A DNA stretch of 62,113 nt from Betaproteobacteria bacterium (lineage in GTDB: Bacteria; Pseudomonadota; Gammaproteobacteria; Burkholderiales; Casimicrobiaceae): NCBI GenBank assembly GCA_016720425.1, contig JADKKQ010000011.1:1-62113 (forward strand), given 5' to 3'. Numbering within the stretch: position 1 is the first letter of the stretch; each line of letters begins with the position of its first letter. The translations under genes were made by a program, and so were the position numbers. Below the pieces are notes generated by a model, which worked only from the letters and a program-made list of their open reading frames with translations, was not told the DNA's origin and searched no databases. Positions 36,854-46,360 of this stretch are shown here, in pieces.

Positions 36854-37948
36854 TCAGAGTTCGAGGTCGATCCGGCCGACCTCGGTGACCGCGAACGGGA
36901 CGCGCGGCGCAACCGCGCAGAGCAGCTCGTAGCCCACGGTCGACGCCGCCCCGGCCACCTCGTCGACCGGCAGGCCCTCGCCCCAGAGCACGACCGGGCT
37001 GCCGACGCGCGCCTCGGGCACGTCGCCGAGATCGACGGTGATCATGTCCATCGACACCCGGCCGGCGATCGGGACCCGCCGGCCGCAGACGAGCACCGGC
37101 GTGCCGTTGGGCGCGTGGCGCGGGTAGCCGTCGGCGTAGCCGCAGGCGACGACGCCGATCCGCTGCGGCCGCACGGCGACGTGCGCCGCCCCGTAACCGA
37201 CGGCGTCGCCGGGCTGCAGCTCCTGCACGGCGATGAGCGCGGAGCGCAGCGTCATCACCGGCGCGAGGCCGAGCGTCTCGGCCGAGTCGTAGGCGAAGGG
37301 CGTCGCGCCGTAGAGCATGATCCCCGGCCGCACGATGTCGTCGCCGGTCTCGGCGTGGCGGATCACGCCGGCCGAGTTGGCCACCGACCGCGGATACGGC
37401 AGACCCTTGCAGGCTTCGTCGAACACCCGCAGCGGCCCGGCGATGCCGTCGTCCTCGTCGGCCCGGGCAAAGTGCATCATCAGCCGGATCACCGCGACGG
37501 CCTCGCAGTGGGACAGCCGCTCGACCAGCGTGCGCACCGCGGCCGGGGGAACGCCGAGGCGGTTCATCCCGGTGTTGACCTTGACGAACACCTCGAGCGG
37601 CCGCGCGAGGCTGGCCGTCTCGAGCATGCGCACCTGCTCCTCGTGGTGCACGACGGTCGCCAGGCGGCGCGCCGACAGCTCCGGCAGTTCGTCGGGAGCG
37701 AAGAACCCCTCGAGCAGCAGGATGCGCCGCGTGTAGTGCGCCGCACGCAGCAGGACCGCGGCCTCGAGCTCGACCAGCGCCAGGCCGTCGGCGCCGTCGA
37801 GCGCCGGGAGCACGCGCGTGAGCCCGTGCCCGTAGGCGTTGGCCTTGACCACCGCCAGCACCTGCGCATCGGGCGCCAGTGCGCGCACGCGCGCTACGTT
37901 CGCCCGCAGCGCGGCGAGATTGACCTGGGCGAGGATGGGTCGGGACAT
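36854..37948 (-). CDS. alr: Alanine racemase
   Basis: The 364-residue PLP enzyme makes D-alanine for peptidoglycan. The PLP Lys is in AVVKANAYGHGL (about 34), the N-terminal barrel has VFVKVNTGMNRLG and IRLMMHFARAD, and the second catalytic residue is the Tyr of VGYGAAH or nearby GYADGYPR; the C-terminal beta domain has VSMDMITVDLGD. Start ATG 37948 (MSRPILAQVNLAAL) is standard. Probably co-transcribed with hldD. Confidence 0.95.
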   Translation of the reverse strand: MSRPILAQVNLAALRANVARVRALAPDAQVLAVVKANAYGHGLTRVLPALDGADGLALVELEAAVLLRAAHYTRRILLLEGFFAPDELPELSARRLATVVHHEEQVRMLETASLARPLEVFVKVNTGMNRLGVPPAAVRTLVERLSHCEAVAVIRLMMHFARADEDDGIAGPLRVFDEACKGLPYPRSVANSAGVIRHAETGDDIVRPGIMLYGATPFAYDSAETLGLAPVMTLRSALIAVQELQPGDAVGYGAAHVAVRPQRIGVVACGYADGYPRHAPNGTPVLVCGRRVPIAGRVSMDMITVDLGDVPEARVGSPVVLWGEGLPVDEVAGAASTVGYELLCAVAPRVPFAVTEVGRIDLEL

Positions 37949-38146
37949 GACGCGTGGCGCGGTGGCGGGATCGAAGCGACCGGGAGTGCCGAAGGCGGGC
38001 GACGAAGGCGCGCGGTCCCGTCCGGTTGGGCGCCCTCCCCAATCATGGTATAAAGCGCGGGGCCGGGAACGCGAGCACAAGAATTATACCCAATGGCCCT
38101 CGCGCACCCCGACGCGGGTGCCGCGGCCCGCGATTTCCGGAGGACG

Positions 38147-39424
38147 ATGAAGCCCGGCTTCTACATCATCATGGCGGCGCAGTTCTTCTCGTCGCTCGCC
38201 GACAACGCGCTGCTGATCGCCGCCATCGCGCTGCTGCGCGACCTGCACGAGCCTGCGTGGATGACCCCGGCGCTGAAGATGTCCTTCGTCTTGTCCTACG
38301 TGGTGCTGGCGCCGCTGGTGGGTGCGTTTGCCGACTCGATGCCCAAGGGTCGGGTGATGCTGATCACCAACGGCATCAAGGTGGTCGGCTGCGCGATGAT
38401 GCTGTTCACGCTGCACCCGCTCGCGGCCTACGCGGTGGTCGGCTTCGGCGCCGCGGCCTATTCGCCGGCCAAGTACGGGATCCTCACCGAGCTGCTGCCG
38501 CCCAGGCAACTCGTCGTCGCCAACGGCTGGATCGAGGGCACCACCGTCGGCTCGATCATCCTCGGCGTGCTGATGGGCGGCGCGCTGATCAGCGACCGGC
38601 TGTCGACGACGCTGCTGGGCTTCGACCTGCCCCGGATCGACACCGGCATCGACACCCCGCCCGAGGCGGCGATCGCGATCATCGTCGTCTTCTACGTCGT
38701 CGCCGCGCTGTTCAACTGGTACATCCCCGACACGGGCGTCGATCACCGGATGGTGAATCGCAACCCGCTGGCGCTCATCCGCGACTTCGCCCACTGCAAC
38801 AGGCTGCTCTGGCGCGACAAGCTGGGGCAGATCTCGCTCGCCACGACCACGCTGTTCTGGGGTGCGGGCGCGACGCTGCAGTTCATGGTCATTGACTGGG
38901 CCGGCAAGGCGCTCGGCCTGTCGCTGTCGCAGGCCTCGATGCTGCAGGGCGTGGTCGCCGTGGGCATCGCCATCGGCGCGGTGATCGCGGCGCGGGTCGT
39001 TAGCCTGCGCGGGTCGGTCGGCGTGCTGCCGATCGGCGTCACCATGGGCCTCATCGTCATGGTGATGATCTTCGTCCACGCGATGCCGCTCGCGATCGTG
39101 CTGATGGTCGCCGTCGGCGCCTGCGCCGGCTTCTTCGTCGTGCCGATGAACGCGCTGCTGCAGCATCGCGGTCACGTGCTGATGGGCGCCGGCCACTCGA
39201 TCGCCGTGCAGAACTTCAACGAGAACATCGGCATCCTGACGATGGTCGGCCTGTACGCGCTGATGGTGCGCTTCGGGCTCGGCGTCAACCAGGCGATCGT
39301 GCTGTTCGGGCTCTTCGTCTCCGGCACGATGGCGCTGGTGATGCTGCGCCACCGCCTGAACCAGGCCAAGGGCGACTCGCTGCACCTCATCGGCATCGAC
39401 AAGCCGCCGGGCCACGGCCACTGA
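38147..39424 (+). CDS. lplT: Lysophospholipid transporter LplT (MFS)
   Basis: The 425-residue membrane protein has about 12 helices. It flips lysophosphatidylethanolamine inward for reacylation. The family start MKPGFYIIMAAQFFSSLADN is exact, with GGAGG a few bases before ATG 38147; the upstream ATG at 38093 is less likely. Other marks are AAYSPAKYGILTELLPP and the C-terminal VVPMNALLQHRGH. No acyltransferase (aas) gene follows here. The gene is divergent from alr; the 200-base gap holds TATAAA- and TATACC-like boxes (38049, 38086) that could serve promoters. Confidence 0.92.
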   Translation: MKPGFYIIMAAQFFSSLADNALLIAAIALLRDLHEPAWMTPALKMSFVLSYVVLAPLVGAFADSMPKGRVMLITNGIKVVGCAMMLFTLHPLAAYAVVGFGAAAYSPAKYGILTELLPPRQLVVANGWIEGTTVGSIILGVLMGGALISDRLSTTLLGFDLPRIDTGIDTPPEAAIAIIVVFYVVAALFNWYIPDTGVDHRMVNRNPLALIRDFAHCNRLLWRDKLGQISLATTTLFWGAGATLQFMVIDWAGKALGLSLSQASMLQGVVAVGIAIGAVIAARVVSLRGSVGVLPIGVTMGLIVMVMIFVHAMPLAIVLMVAVGACAGFFVVPMNALLQHRGHVLMGAGHSIAVQNFNENIGILTMVGLYALMVRFGLGVNQAIVLFGLFVSGTMALVMLRHRLNQAKGDSLHLIGIDKPPGHGH

Positions 39425-39549
39425 ACCTCGCGATCGGTGCAGCGCGGGGCGTCAGGCAATTTCGGTGGCGGCGTTGCAGCCACTGTCGGTCCGGCACCAC
39501 GGGCAGCCAACGACGATCTTGGCGGGAGTTCAGCCTTCTGCGTGCCGCC

Positions 39550-40062
39550 TCAACCGAGGATCACCGGCCGGTCCGGAAGCTCGTTGCCCCGCGCGTGACC
39601 GTCGTGCGGATAGTGCTCGGCCAGGAGCGCGTTGATCGCCCGGATGCCCTCCTCCGCGCCGTCGACGTAGCGGCCCTCGCGGAACGCGGCCTCCATCGAC
39701 CTGCAGATGACTTCCCAGGCCGCCGTGCCGACGCGAGCGTGGATGCCGCGGTCGGCGACGATCTCGACGTCGCGATCGGCCAACAGCAGGTAGACCAGCA
39801 CCCCGCAGTTTTCCTCGGTGTCCCAGACCCGCAGCTGGCCGAACACCTCCAGCGCGCGCTCGCGCGGGGGCAGCTGCCGCACCACCCGCGCCAACGGAAG
39901 CGCGGACTCGACGACCAGGCAAACCTGTCCGCGATGGACCTTCTCGCCCGCGGCGATCGCCGCTTCGAGGCGTTCGGCGGCGGCCTCGGGGAACGCGCGC
40001 CGGGCGCTGCCGTCGTCGGTCACGAGATGGCGCCAGAAACGGTGGGGCTTTCGCCAGGGCAC
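39550..40062 (-). CDS. TPM-domain protein (short form)
   Basis: The 170-residue product starts at GTG 40062, which has AGGAG eight bases upstream and follows the preceding TPM gene closely. It is a TPM_phosphatase/YgcG-type domain without a signal peptide: GEKVHRGQVCLVVESALPLA, then VWDTEENCGVLVYLLLADRD (the N-C-G-V-L-V/I strand) and VEIVADRGIHARVG. TPM-fold proteins have been linked to photosystem repair and to phosphatase activity in plants; their bacterial role is unclear. It forms the last gene of the lemA-TPM-TPM group. Confidence 0.85.
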   Translation of the reverse strand: MPWRKPHRFWRHLVTDDGSARRAFPEAAAERLEAAIAAGEKVHRGQVCLVVESALPLARVVRQLPPRERALEVFGQLRVWDTEENCGVLVYLLLADRDVEIVADRGIHARVGTAAWEVICRSMEAAFREGRYVDGAEEGIRAINALLAEHYPHDGHARGNELPDRPVILG

Positions 40063-40081
40063 GCTGTCGTCTCCTAGCTTC

Positions 40082-41098
40082 TCAGTCCCAGCCGCCCGAC
40101 GCGCCGCCGCCGCCGAACCCGCCACCGCCGCCGGAGAAGCCGCCGCCGCCCCCGCCGCCGCCCCATCCGCCGCCGCCGGACGGGAACCATACCCCCCCGC
40201 CACGCCGGCCGGAGAACGCCGCGCCGCTGCCGGTAAAGATCATGATCACGAACCCGATGACCGCGGCGAGGCCGGCGACCACGAGGCTCCCGGCGACGAT
40301 CCACGCGGCCGTGCCGACGATGCCGGCCCCGACGGTCGCCCCGAGCAGCTTGCCGAACATCCGCCGCAGCACGCTGCCCACCAGCGGAACGACGAAGAAC
40401 AGCATCACCAGCAGCAGCGGAAAGTCGAATCCGCCGCCCTGCGGGCTCGCCTGCTTCTTCTGCGGCGGCGGCAGCGGCCTGCCCTCGGCGACGATGCCGA
40501 TGATCCGATCGACGGCGGCGCCGATGCCCGCGCCGAAGCGCCCGTCGCGAAACTGCGGTGCCATGTTCTCGGCGATGATGCGCCGCGCGGTCACGTCGGT
40601 CAGCGTCCCCTCGAGGCCGTAGCCGACCTCGATGCGCGCCTTCCTGTCGTTCTTGGCGACGAGCAGCAACACGCCGTTGTCCTGCCCCTTGCGTCCGATC
40701 TTCCAGGCTTCCGCCACCCGCAGCGAATAAGCCTCGATCGGCTCGGGCTGGGTCGACGGCACCAGCAGCACGACCATCTGGTTGCCGGTGCGGGCTTCCC
40801 AGTCGGCAAGCTTGGCTTCCAGCGCCTGCGCCTCGGGCGCCGCCAGCGACTGCGTGAGGTCGGTGACGCGCGCGGCGAGCGGCGGGATGCGGTTGAGACC
40901 GTCGGTGCCCGCCTCCCACGCCCAGGCGGAGGCCGCCGGCAGCAGCAGCAACGCGGCGAGCACGACGATCCAGCCGCGAAACCGCGACCGCCGGCGCTGC
41001 ACCGCCGCCGGGCGGCGCCCCGACCCCGCGGCCGCAGTCTCAGGCACGCCGGGCGAATGCGTCGACGGGTCGCCGCAAACCGATCGGTGGGCACTCAT
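40082..41098 (-). CDS. TPM-domain membrane protein with glycine-rich tail (YgcG-like)
   Basis: About 338 residues from ATG 41098; GTG 41134 or the internal GTG 41002, which gives a short signal peptide, are alternatives. After a signal helix (WIVVLAALLLLPAASAWA) comes the TPM domain with ARTGNQMVVLLVPSTQP, GRKGQDNGVLLLVAKNDRKA and RIEVGYGLEGTLTD. Two transmembrane segments follow and then a nearly pure Gly tail with W, F and S. This is the usual partner of LemA; the domain faces the periplasm. Expected function is envelope-related but unproven. Confidence 0.88.
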   Translation of the reverse strand: MSAHRSVCGDPSTHSPGVPETAAAGSGRRPAAVQRRRSRFRGWIVVLAALLLLPAASAWAWEAGTDGLNRIPPLAARVTDLTQSLAAPEAQALEAKLADWEARTGNQMVVLLVPSTQPEPIEAYSLRVAEAWKIGRKGQDNGVLLLVAKNDRKARIEVGYGLEGTLTDVTARRIIAENMAPQFRDGRFGAGIGAAVDRIIGIVAEGRPLPPPQKKQASPQGGGFDFPLLLVMLFFVVPLVGSVLRRMFGKLLGATVGAGIVGTAAWIVAGSLVVAGLAAVIGFVIMIFTGSGAAFSGRRGGGVWFPSGGGGWGGGGGGGGFSGGGGGFGGGGASGGWD

Positions 41099-41140
41099 GG
41101 CGGGGCCGTCCGGGAGCGATGGCAATCGCTCCACCGGCGG

Positions 41141-41851
41141 TCAGTAGCCCTTCTTCAGCAGCTCGGCCGCCGCGTCGGGGACCCCGGCCACCTTCGGCTC
41201 GGCACCTGTGTCGGACTTCTGCGCCGGAGCCGGCGCCGGGGCGGGCGCCGCCGGAGGGGCCTTGTTGAAGTCGACCTTGGGCGGCGCGCTGATCGCCGCC
41301 TCGTTCTCAACGGTGAAGTTGGGCTTCGCGTCCATCTTGAACAGCATCGCCGTCAGGTTGGTCGGGAAGCTCCGCACCGTCGTGTTGTACTCCTGCACCG
41401 ACTTGATGTAGCGATTGCGCGCCACGGTGATGCGGTTCTCGGTGCCCTCGAGCTGCGCGGTGAGGTCGCGGAACAGCGCGTCCGACTTGAGCTGCGGATA
41501 GTTCTCGCTGACCAGCAGCAGGCGCGACAGCGCGCCCTGCAGCTCGCCCTGCGCCTTGATGAACTTCTGGAACGCGACCGGATCGTTGACGAGCTCCGGC
41601 GTCGCCTTGATGCCGGCGACGCTCGCGCGCGCGTTGGTCACCTCGATCAGCACCTTCTCCTCCTGGGCCGCGTAGCCCTTGACGGTGTTGACCAGGTTCG
41701 GCACCAGGTCGGCGCGCCGCTGGTATTGGTTCAGCACCTCGGACCAGGCGGCCTTGATGCCTTCGTCCTGCCGCTGCAAGTCGTTGTAACCGCAGCCGGT
41801 CAGGGCAAGCGTTGCGACGATGGCCACGAGGCCAGCCAGTTTGCGGATCAT
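41141..41851 (-). CDS. LemA-family lipoprotein
   Basis: The 236-residue product has the lipobox LTGC (Cys20). The LemA helical domain spans about 21-190: GYNDLQRQDEGIKAAWSEVL, NQYQRRADLVPNLVNTVKGY (the family signature) and YPQLKSDALFRDLTAQLEGT. It ends in a Pro/Ala spacer and short Lys-rich end. LemA proteins are helical bundles anchored in the envelope, commonly beside YgcG-type TPM proteins as here. The function is unsettled. ATG 41851 is preceded by GGAG at good spacing. Confidence 0.92.
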   Translation of the reverse strand: MIRKLAGLVAIVATLALTGCGYNDLQRQDEGIKAAWSEVLNQYQRRADLVPNLVNTVKGYAAQEEKVLIEVTNARASVAGIKATPELVNDPVAFQKFIKAQGELQGALSRLLLVSENYPQLKSDALFRDLTAQLEGTENRITVARNRYIKSVQEYNTTVRSFPTNLTAMLFKMDAKPNFTVENEAAISAPPKVDFNKAPPAAPAPAPAPAQKSDTGAEPKVAGVPDAAAELLKKGY

Positions 41852-41962
41852 GGATTGCTCCGGAGGTCGGGGAATGCAGGCAAGCTCGCCTGCGGGCGAG
41901 AAGATAGGGCTGCGACTCTCATTATGCAAGCGATTTCGCGACCGAAGGCCGTCGGCGTGTGA

Positions 41963-42700
41963 TCAGGGCCCGCTGCCGGCGACGGGTGTGACGGATGTGG
42001 CGACGGTCGCGGCCTGCAGCGTCCGCCGCGCCAGCACCAGGTCTTCCCAGGCCTTCGCCTTGTCCTGCAGCGTGCGCAGCAGATAGGCGGGATGATAGGT
42101 GACGACCAGAGGCACGCCGCGGTAGGCGTGGACGCGCCCGCGCAGGCTCCCGATCGTGGCCTCGTTGTCGAGCAGCGTGTTGGCTGCGCTCTTGCCGAGG
42201 GCGACGATGATCTTCGGTGCGATCAGGGCGACCTGCCGGTCGAGGTATGGTCGGCACGCGGCCACCTCGCCCGGGGTCGGCGTCCGGTTGTTCGGCGGGC
42301 GGCACTTGAGGACGTTGGCGATGTAGACGTTGCGGCCGCGAGCGAGTTGCAGCGCCGCCAACATGCTGTCGAGCAGCCTGCCCGCCTGCCCGACGAAGGG
42401 CTCGCCCTGTGCGTCCTCCTCCGCCCCCGGCGCCTCGCCGACGAACAGCCAGTCGGCGGCGCCGTCGCCCACGCCCGGCACCGAGCGCTGCCGCGTGCGG
42501 CAGAGACCGCAGGCCGTGCAGGCATCGACGTCGGCGGCAAGGCTCTCCCACCCCAGGCCCGCGATACGTGCTTCGCGGCTGGCACCGCCCGCGCCATCGG
42601 GAACATCGACGGCAGGCGGCGCGGCCGCGGCGGATTCACCGCGACGGGTCCACCGCGGCCACAGGCCCAGTTCGCGCAGCCGATCGTCACGCGTCGCCAC
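41963..42700 (-). CDS. Uracil-DNA glycosylase, family 4 (iron-sulfur)
   Basis: The 245-residue product removes uracil from DNA in base-excision repair. Family-4 marks are the CTACGLC cluster ligands, GEAPGAEEDAQGEPFVGQAG at the uracil pocket, ANVLKCRPPNNRTP followed by CRPYL (remaining ligands) and the YHPAYLLR loop. The N-terminal 55 residues are a low-complexity Ala/Gly-rich extension, as in other proteobacterial members. It overlaps the rimI end by 14 bases. Confidence 0.92.
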   Translation of the reverse strand: MATRDDRLRELGLWPRWTRRGESAAAAPPAVDVPDGAGGASREARIAGLGWESLAADVDACTACGLCRTRQRSVPGVGDGAADWLFVGEAPGAEEDAQGEPFVGQAGRLLDSMLAALQLARGRNVYIANVLKCRPPNNRTPTPGEVAACRPYLDRQVALIAPKIIVALGKSAANTLLDNEATIGSLRGRVHAYRGVPLVVTYHPAYLLRTLQDKAKAWEDLVLARRTLQAATVATSVTPVAGSGP

Positions 42701-43217
42701 GCCGCAACCCTTCCACCGCCGGTCGCGACAAGGCGAAACGCATCACCAGCGCATCTTCGCGCGGCGCGTCGGGCGCGCTGCCGGGGTAGTAGTCGGCCCG
42801 CCGCGCGACGGGAAGAAAGCCCTCGGCCGCGTAGAGCGCGATCGCCGGCGCGTTGCCGGCACGGACCTCGAGGAACACCTGCTCCGCCCCGCGCTCGATG
42901 GCGACGGCGACGAAACGGCGCAGCAGCGCGCGGCCCAAACCACGCCGCCGCGCGTCGTGCACCACCGACAGGTTCAGCACCTGGGCCTCGCCCGGCGCCA
43001 GCATCAGCACGCCGTACGCCAGGATCCGGCCTTCGCACTCGCCCACCGACGCCCAATAGCCGGCCGCGATCGCGTCGCGGAAGTTGCCGACCGTCCACGG
43101 CGCCGCGTGGATCTGCGCTTCCAGCGCCGCGACGTAGGCGAGGTCGCCCGCCCCGAGCGGACGCCAGACCACGTCGGGAACGAGACCCGCATGCGGCCGC
43201 ATCGCCACCTGCGCCAT
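42687..43217 (-). CDS. rimI: Ribosomal-protein-alanine N-acetyltransferase RimI
   Basis: The 176-residue GNAT enzyme (family about 150; extra N-terminal residues here) acetylates the N-terminal Ala of ribosomal protein S18. The acetyl-CoA loop is RRRGLGRALLRRF, preceded by QVLNLSVVHDA and followed by VFLEVRAGNAPAIALYAAEGF. ATG 43217 shares one base with the tsaB stop (TGATG). rimI next to tsaB is a widespread arrangement. Confidence 0.9.
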   Translation of the reverse strand: MAQVAMRPHAGLVPDVVWRPLGAGDLAYVAALEAQIHAAPWTVGNFRDAIAAGYWASVGECEGRILAYGVLMLAPGEAQVLNLSVVHDARRRGLGRALLRRFVAVAIERGAEQVFLEVRAGNAPAIALYAAEGFLPVARRADYYPGSAPDAPREDALVMRFALSRPAVEGLRRGDA

Positions 43218-43912
43218 CAGGAGAGCACCGCTCCGGCCGCACGTTCGGCGGTCGTCAGCGCGACGTGGTGGCGGACGTACAGCGGCAGCGCCGCGGCGGC
43301 CGGCACACCTTCGCCCGCCAGCAGCCGTGGCGAAGCCAGCGTCGCGATCGCTGTGGCCGTCGGCAAGGCGGCGGCATGGACCCGCGCCAATCCCAGACGC
43401 GGCGCGAGATCGGCGTAGGCGGCGAAGCCGGGGCCGGCACCCGTCCAGCGCCGCGCGGCCGGCATGCCCTCGGGGAGCCGGACCCTGGCCGGTGGGAGCA
43501 CGGCCGGTGCCGCCACCTCGGTCAGTCGCCCCTCGATCCGGCGATACGCGGCCACGTACACCTCGCGCATCCGCGCGTCGAGGCAGCACAGCACGTCGTC
43601 GCTGCCGTCGGCGACGGCGATCGCCTCCAGCGTGGGAACGCCGAGCAGCGGCCGATCGAGCGCGAACGCGAGCCCCTGCGCAACGGCGCAACCGATGCGG
43701 ATGCCGGTAAACGACCCGGGGCCGCAGCCGAAGGCGATGGCGTCGAGATCGACCGGCGCCCATTGGGCCGCGGCCAGCGCCGCATCGACCATCGGCAGCA
43801 GGCGCTCGGAGTGCGCCTGCCCGACGTGCTCGGAGCGTTCCAGCCACGCGCCGGCATCGCCGACGGCAACGCTGCACCATTCGGTCGAGGTGTCGAGGGC
43901 CAGGATGCGCAT
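43217..43912 (-). CDS. tsaB: tRNA threonylcarbamoyladenosine biosynthesis protein TsaB
   Basis: The 231-residue actin-fold scaffold is needed with TsaC, TsaD and TsaE to make t6A37 in ANN-decoding tRNAs. It begins MRILALDTSTEWCSVAV, followed by HSERLLPMVDAAL and IAFGCGPGSFTGIRIGCAVA, the dimer interface with TsaD. First gene of the tsaB-rimI-udg run; divergent from rlmD across 105 bases, with a TACAAT for rlmD at 43966. Confidence 0.94.
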   Translation of the reverse strand: MRILALDTSTEWCSVAVGDAGAWLERSEHVGQAHSERLLPMVDAALAAAQWAPVDLDAIAFGCGPGSFTGIRIGCAVAQGLAFALDRPLLGVPTLEAIAVADGSDDVLCCLDARMREVYVAAYRRIEGRLTEVAAPAVLPPARVRLPEGMPAARRWTGAGPGFAAYADLAPRLGLARVHAAALPTATAIATLASPRLLAGEGVPAAAALPLYVRHHVALTTAERAAGAVLS

Positions 43913-44017
43913 CGCGGGATTTTACTCGACCGCGGGCGGCCTGCCTTCGATGATGCCCCGCCGGGTACAATTCCAGGTGATTTGCCCCCGCGCCGCGCAA
44001 GGCCGCGCTAGCCGTCG

Positions 44018-45352
44018 ATGACCCCTGCCGCCCATCTCCACCCCGCCCAGTTCCTCGACGTCACCTCGCTCGACCAGGAGGGGCGCGGCGTCGCCCGCGT
44101 CGACGGCAAGGCCGTTTTCGTCGAGGGCGCGCTGCCGGGCGAGCGGGTGACCTACACGACGCTGAGGAAGAAGCCCAGCTTCGAGATCGCGCGCGCCGAG
44201 ACCATCCTCCGCCCCAGCGCCGTGCGGACCGTTCCGCGCTGCCCGCACTTCTCGGTCTGTGGTGGCTGCTCGATGCAGCACCTCGACGCCGCCGCGCAGG
44301 TTGCGACCAAGCAGCGCTCGCTCGAAGACGCGCTGTGGCACATCGGCCGCGTGCGGCCCCGGGAGATCCTGCCCGCGATCCACGGTCCGGCCTGGGGCTA
44401 CCGCCACCGTGCGCGGCTGTCGGTCCGCTACGTCGCCAAGAAGGGCGGCGTGCTGGTCGGCTTTCACGAAAGGAAGTCGAGCTACGTCGCCGACATGCTG
44501 TCGTGCGCGATCCTGCCGCCGCACGTCTCCGGCCTCCTCCCGCGACTGCGCGAGCTCGTCGGTGACTTATCGATACGCGACCGCCTGCCGCAGATCGAAC
44601 TCGCCGTCGGCGACGGCGACGCGCCGGTCGAGGCGCTGGTGCTGCGGGTGCTGGAACCGCCGTCCCCCGCCGACCGGGACCTGCTGCGCGCCTTCGCCGA
44701 CCGCCACGGCGTGCAGTTCTACCTGCAGCCCGCCGGGCCGGAGACCGCGACGCCGTTCCATCCGCCGGACCGGCGCCTGGCCTACACGCTGCCCGAATTC
44801 GACCTGCGGTTTCCCTATGCGCCGACCGAATTCACCCAGGTCAATCCGGCGATCAACGGCGTGCTGGTGCGGCGCGCGCTGCGCCTGCTCGATCCGCAGC
44901 CCGGCGAGCGGATCGCGGACTTCTTTTGCGGGCTCGGCAACTTCAGCCTGCCGATCGCCCGTCGCGGAGCCAGCGTCGTCGGTGTCGAGGGCAGTGCCGC
45001 GCTGGTCCGCCGCGCCGAGGAGAACGCCGCGCTGAACGGGCTTTCGGCGCCGACGCGGTTCGTCGCCGCCAACCTGTTCGAGGCCACGCCCGAGAGCCTC
45101 GAGGCGCTCGGTCCGCTCGACCGCGTGCTGATCGACCCGCCGCGCGAGGGCGCGATCGCGCTGGTCAAGGCCTTGCCGGGCGACGGCCCGCCGCGGCGCA
45201 TCGTCTACGTGTCCTGCAGCCCCGCGACGCTCGCCCGCGACACGGCGATCCTGGTGCACGACCACGGCTACGCGCTGTCGGCGGCGGGCATCGTCAACAT
45301 GTTCCCGCACACCGCGCACGTCGAGTCGATCGCCGTGTTCGATCGCGGCTGA
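44018..45352 (+). CDS. rlmD: 23S rRNA (uracil-1939-C5)-methyltransferase RlmD
   Basis: The product is 444 residues (E. coli RumA 433). It has an N-terminal TRAM domain (LDVTSLDQEGRGVARVDGKA), iron-sulfur ligands in RCPHFSVCGGCSMQHLD and CAILPP, SAM motif ADFFCGLGNFSLPIA, and VLIDPPREGA with catalytic Cys in VYVSCSPATLARD. It methylates U1939 of 23S rRNA. It is a single gene that ends at a strong hairpin shared with the convergent BI-1 gene. Confidence 0.95.
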   Translation: MTPAAHLHPAQFLDVTSLDQEGRGVARVDGKAVFVEGALPGERVTYTTLRKKPSFEIARAETILRPSAVRTVPRCPHFSVCGGCSMQHLDAAAQVATKQRSLEDALWHIGRVRPREILPAIHGPAWGYRHRARLSVRYVAKKGGVLVGFHERKSSYVADMLSCAILPPHVSGLLPRLRELVGDLSIRDRLPQIELAVGDGDAPVEALVLRVLEPPSPADRDLLRAFADRHGVQFYLQPAGPETATPFHPPDRRLAYTLPEFDLRFPYAPTEFTQVNPAINGVLVRRALRLLDPQPGERIADFFCGLGNFSLPIARRGASVVGVEGSAALVRRAEENAALNGLSAPTRFVAANLFEATPESLEALGPLDRVLIDPPREGAIALVKALPGDGPPRRIVYVSCSPATLARDTAILVHDHGYALSAAGIVNMFPHTAHVESIAVFDRG

Positions 45353-45398
45353 GGCGGCGGCAGCCGTCGCGCCGGGATTCCGCGCGCGGCGGAAGGAC

Positions 45399-45424
45399 AA
45401 AGGGCGACCCGAAGGTCGCCCTTT
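45399..45424. terminator. Bidirectional terminator between rlmD and the BI-1 gene
   Basis: A perfect 11-base inverted repeat (AAAGGGCGACC and GGTCGCCCTTT) with a CGAA tetraloop lies between two convergent genes. The flanking A and T runs are part of the stem, so it can serve either strand. Confidence 0.8.
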
Positions 45425-45453
45425 GCCTTGCCGATGGAGCGCGCCGGCAAGCG

Positions 45454-46176
45454 TCAGTCGCGCTCGCCCGTGAACGCCAGCAACAGGTGCAGCAGGCTGG
45501 TGAAGATGTTGTACAGGCTGAGGAACACGCCCAGCGTGGCCATCACGTAGTTGGTCTCGCCGCCGCGGACGATGTTGCTGATGTCGTGCAGCAGGTAGGC
45601 GGAAAAGAGCAGCACGGCGATCGCCGAGATCGTCAGCGACATCGCCGGCACCTGGAAGAACAGGTTGGCAAGCGAGGCGACGATCAGCAGGATCATGCCG
45701 ATGAACAGGAACTTGCCCAGGAACGAGAAGTCGCGCTTGGACACCGTCGCGATCGTCGCCATGGCGAAGAAGATCGCCGCGGTCATGCCGCCCGCCAGCG
45801 CCACCAGCTGCCCGCCGTTCCGGAAGCCCGCGGCCACCGACAGGATCGGCGTCAGAAACACGCCGGAGACGAAGGTGAACCCGAACAGCGCGGCGACGCC
45901 CCAGGCGCTGTTGCGCAGCGCCGTGACGGCGAACAGCATCCCCATCATCGCGCCGAACATCAGCAGCGGGGTCATGATCGGGGCGGCCTTGAACAGCGCC
46001 GAGAAATTGAAGGCCGAGCCGACATAGGCCCCGGCGACGACCGGCAGCAGCGACAGCGCGAGCAGCATGTAGGTGTTGCGCAGGACGCGATTCTGCTGGA
46101 CTGCCAGCGACGAATCCCCGCGCGGCAGCGATCCGCGGCCATCGTTGATGGGGATGGGCTGGAGCTTCGTTTCCAT
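45454..46176 (-). CDS. Bax inhibitor-1/YccA-family membrane protein
   Basis: The 240-residue product has about seven transmembrane helices spanning residues 35-237. The BI-1 family pattern is clear: a short cytosolic N-terminus, then regular helices with FTFVSGVFLTPIL and an ending of IVRGGETNYVMATLGVFLSL followed by YNIFTSLLHLLL. Bacterial members include the FtsH modulator YccA and a pH-gated calcium-leak channel. Role here is inferred. Upstream about 185 bases lie before the tRNA-Ser gene with nothing recognised. Confidence 0.92.
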   Translation of the reverse strand: METKLQPIPINDGRGSLPRGDSSLAVQQNRVLRNTYMLLALSLLPVVAGAYVGSAFNFSALFKAAPIMTPLLMFGAMMGMLFAVTALRNSAWGVAALFGFTFVSGVFLTPILSVAAGFRNGGQLVALAGGMTAAIFFAMATIATVSKRDFSFLGKFLFIGMILLIVASLANLFFQVPAMSLTISAIAVLLFSAYLLHDISNIVRGGETNYVMATLGVFLSLYNIFTSLLHLLLAFTGERD

Positions 46177-46360
46177 GGTTCCTCCGAAAGAGGCCCGAAC
46201 CGGGCCTGAACGTGCGTTTAGAGTAACAGAAAGGCCAAAAGTTTCAACGCGCTATGACCGCGATGACGGTGGGGTGAGCATGCTAACATGGCGCCCGCAT
46301 TGCACGGCTTCAAGCCCCCGCAGCGACCGGCGTGAGGCCACGATCCCGGCCGGCGACATC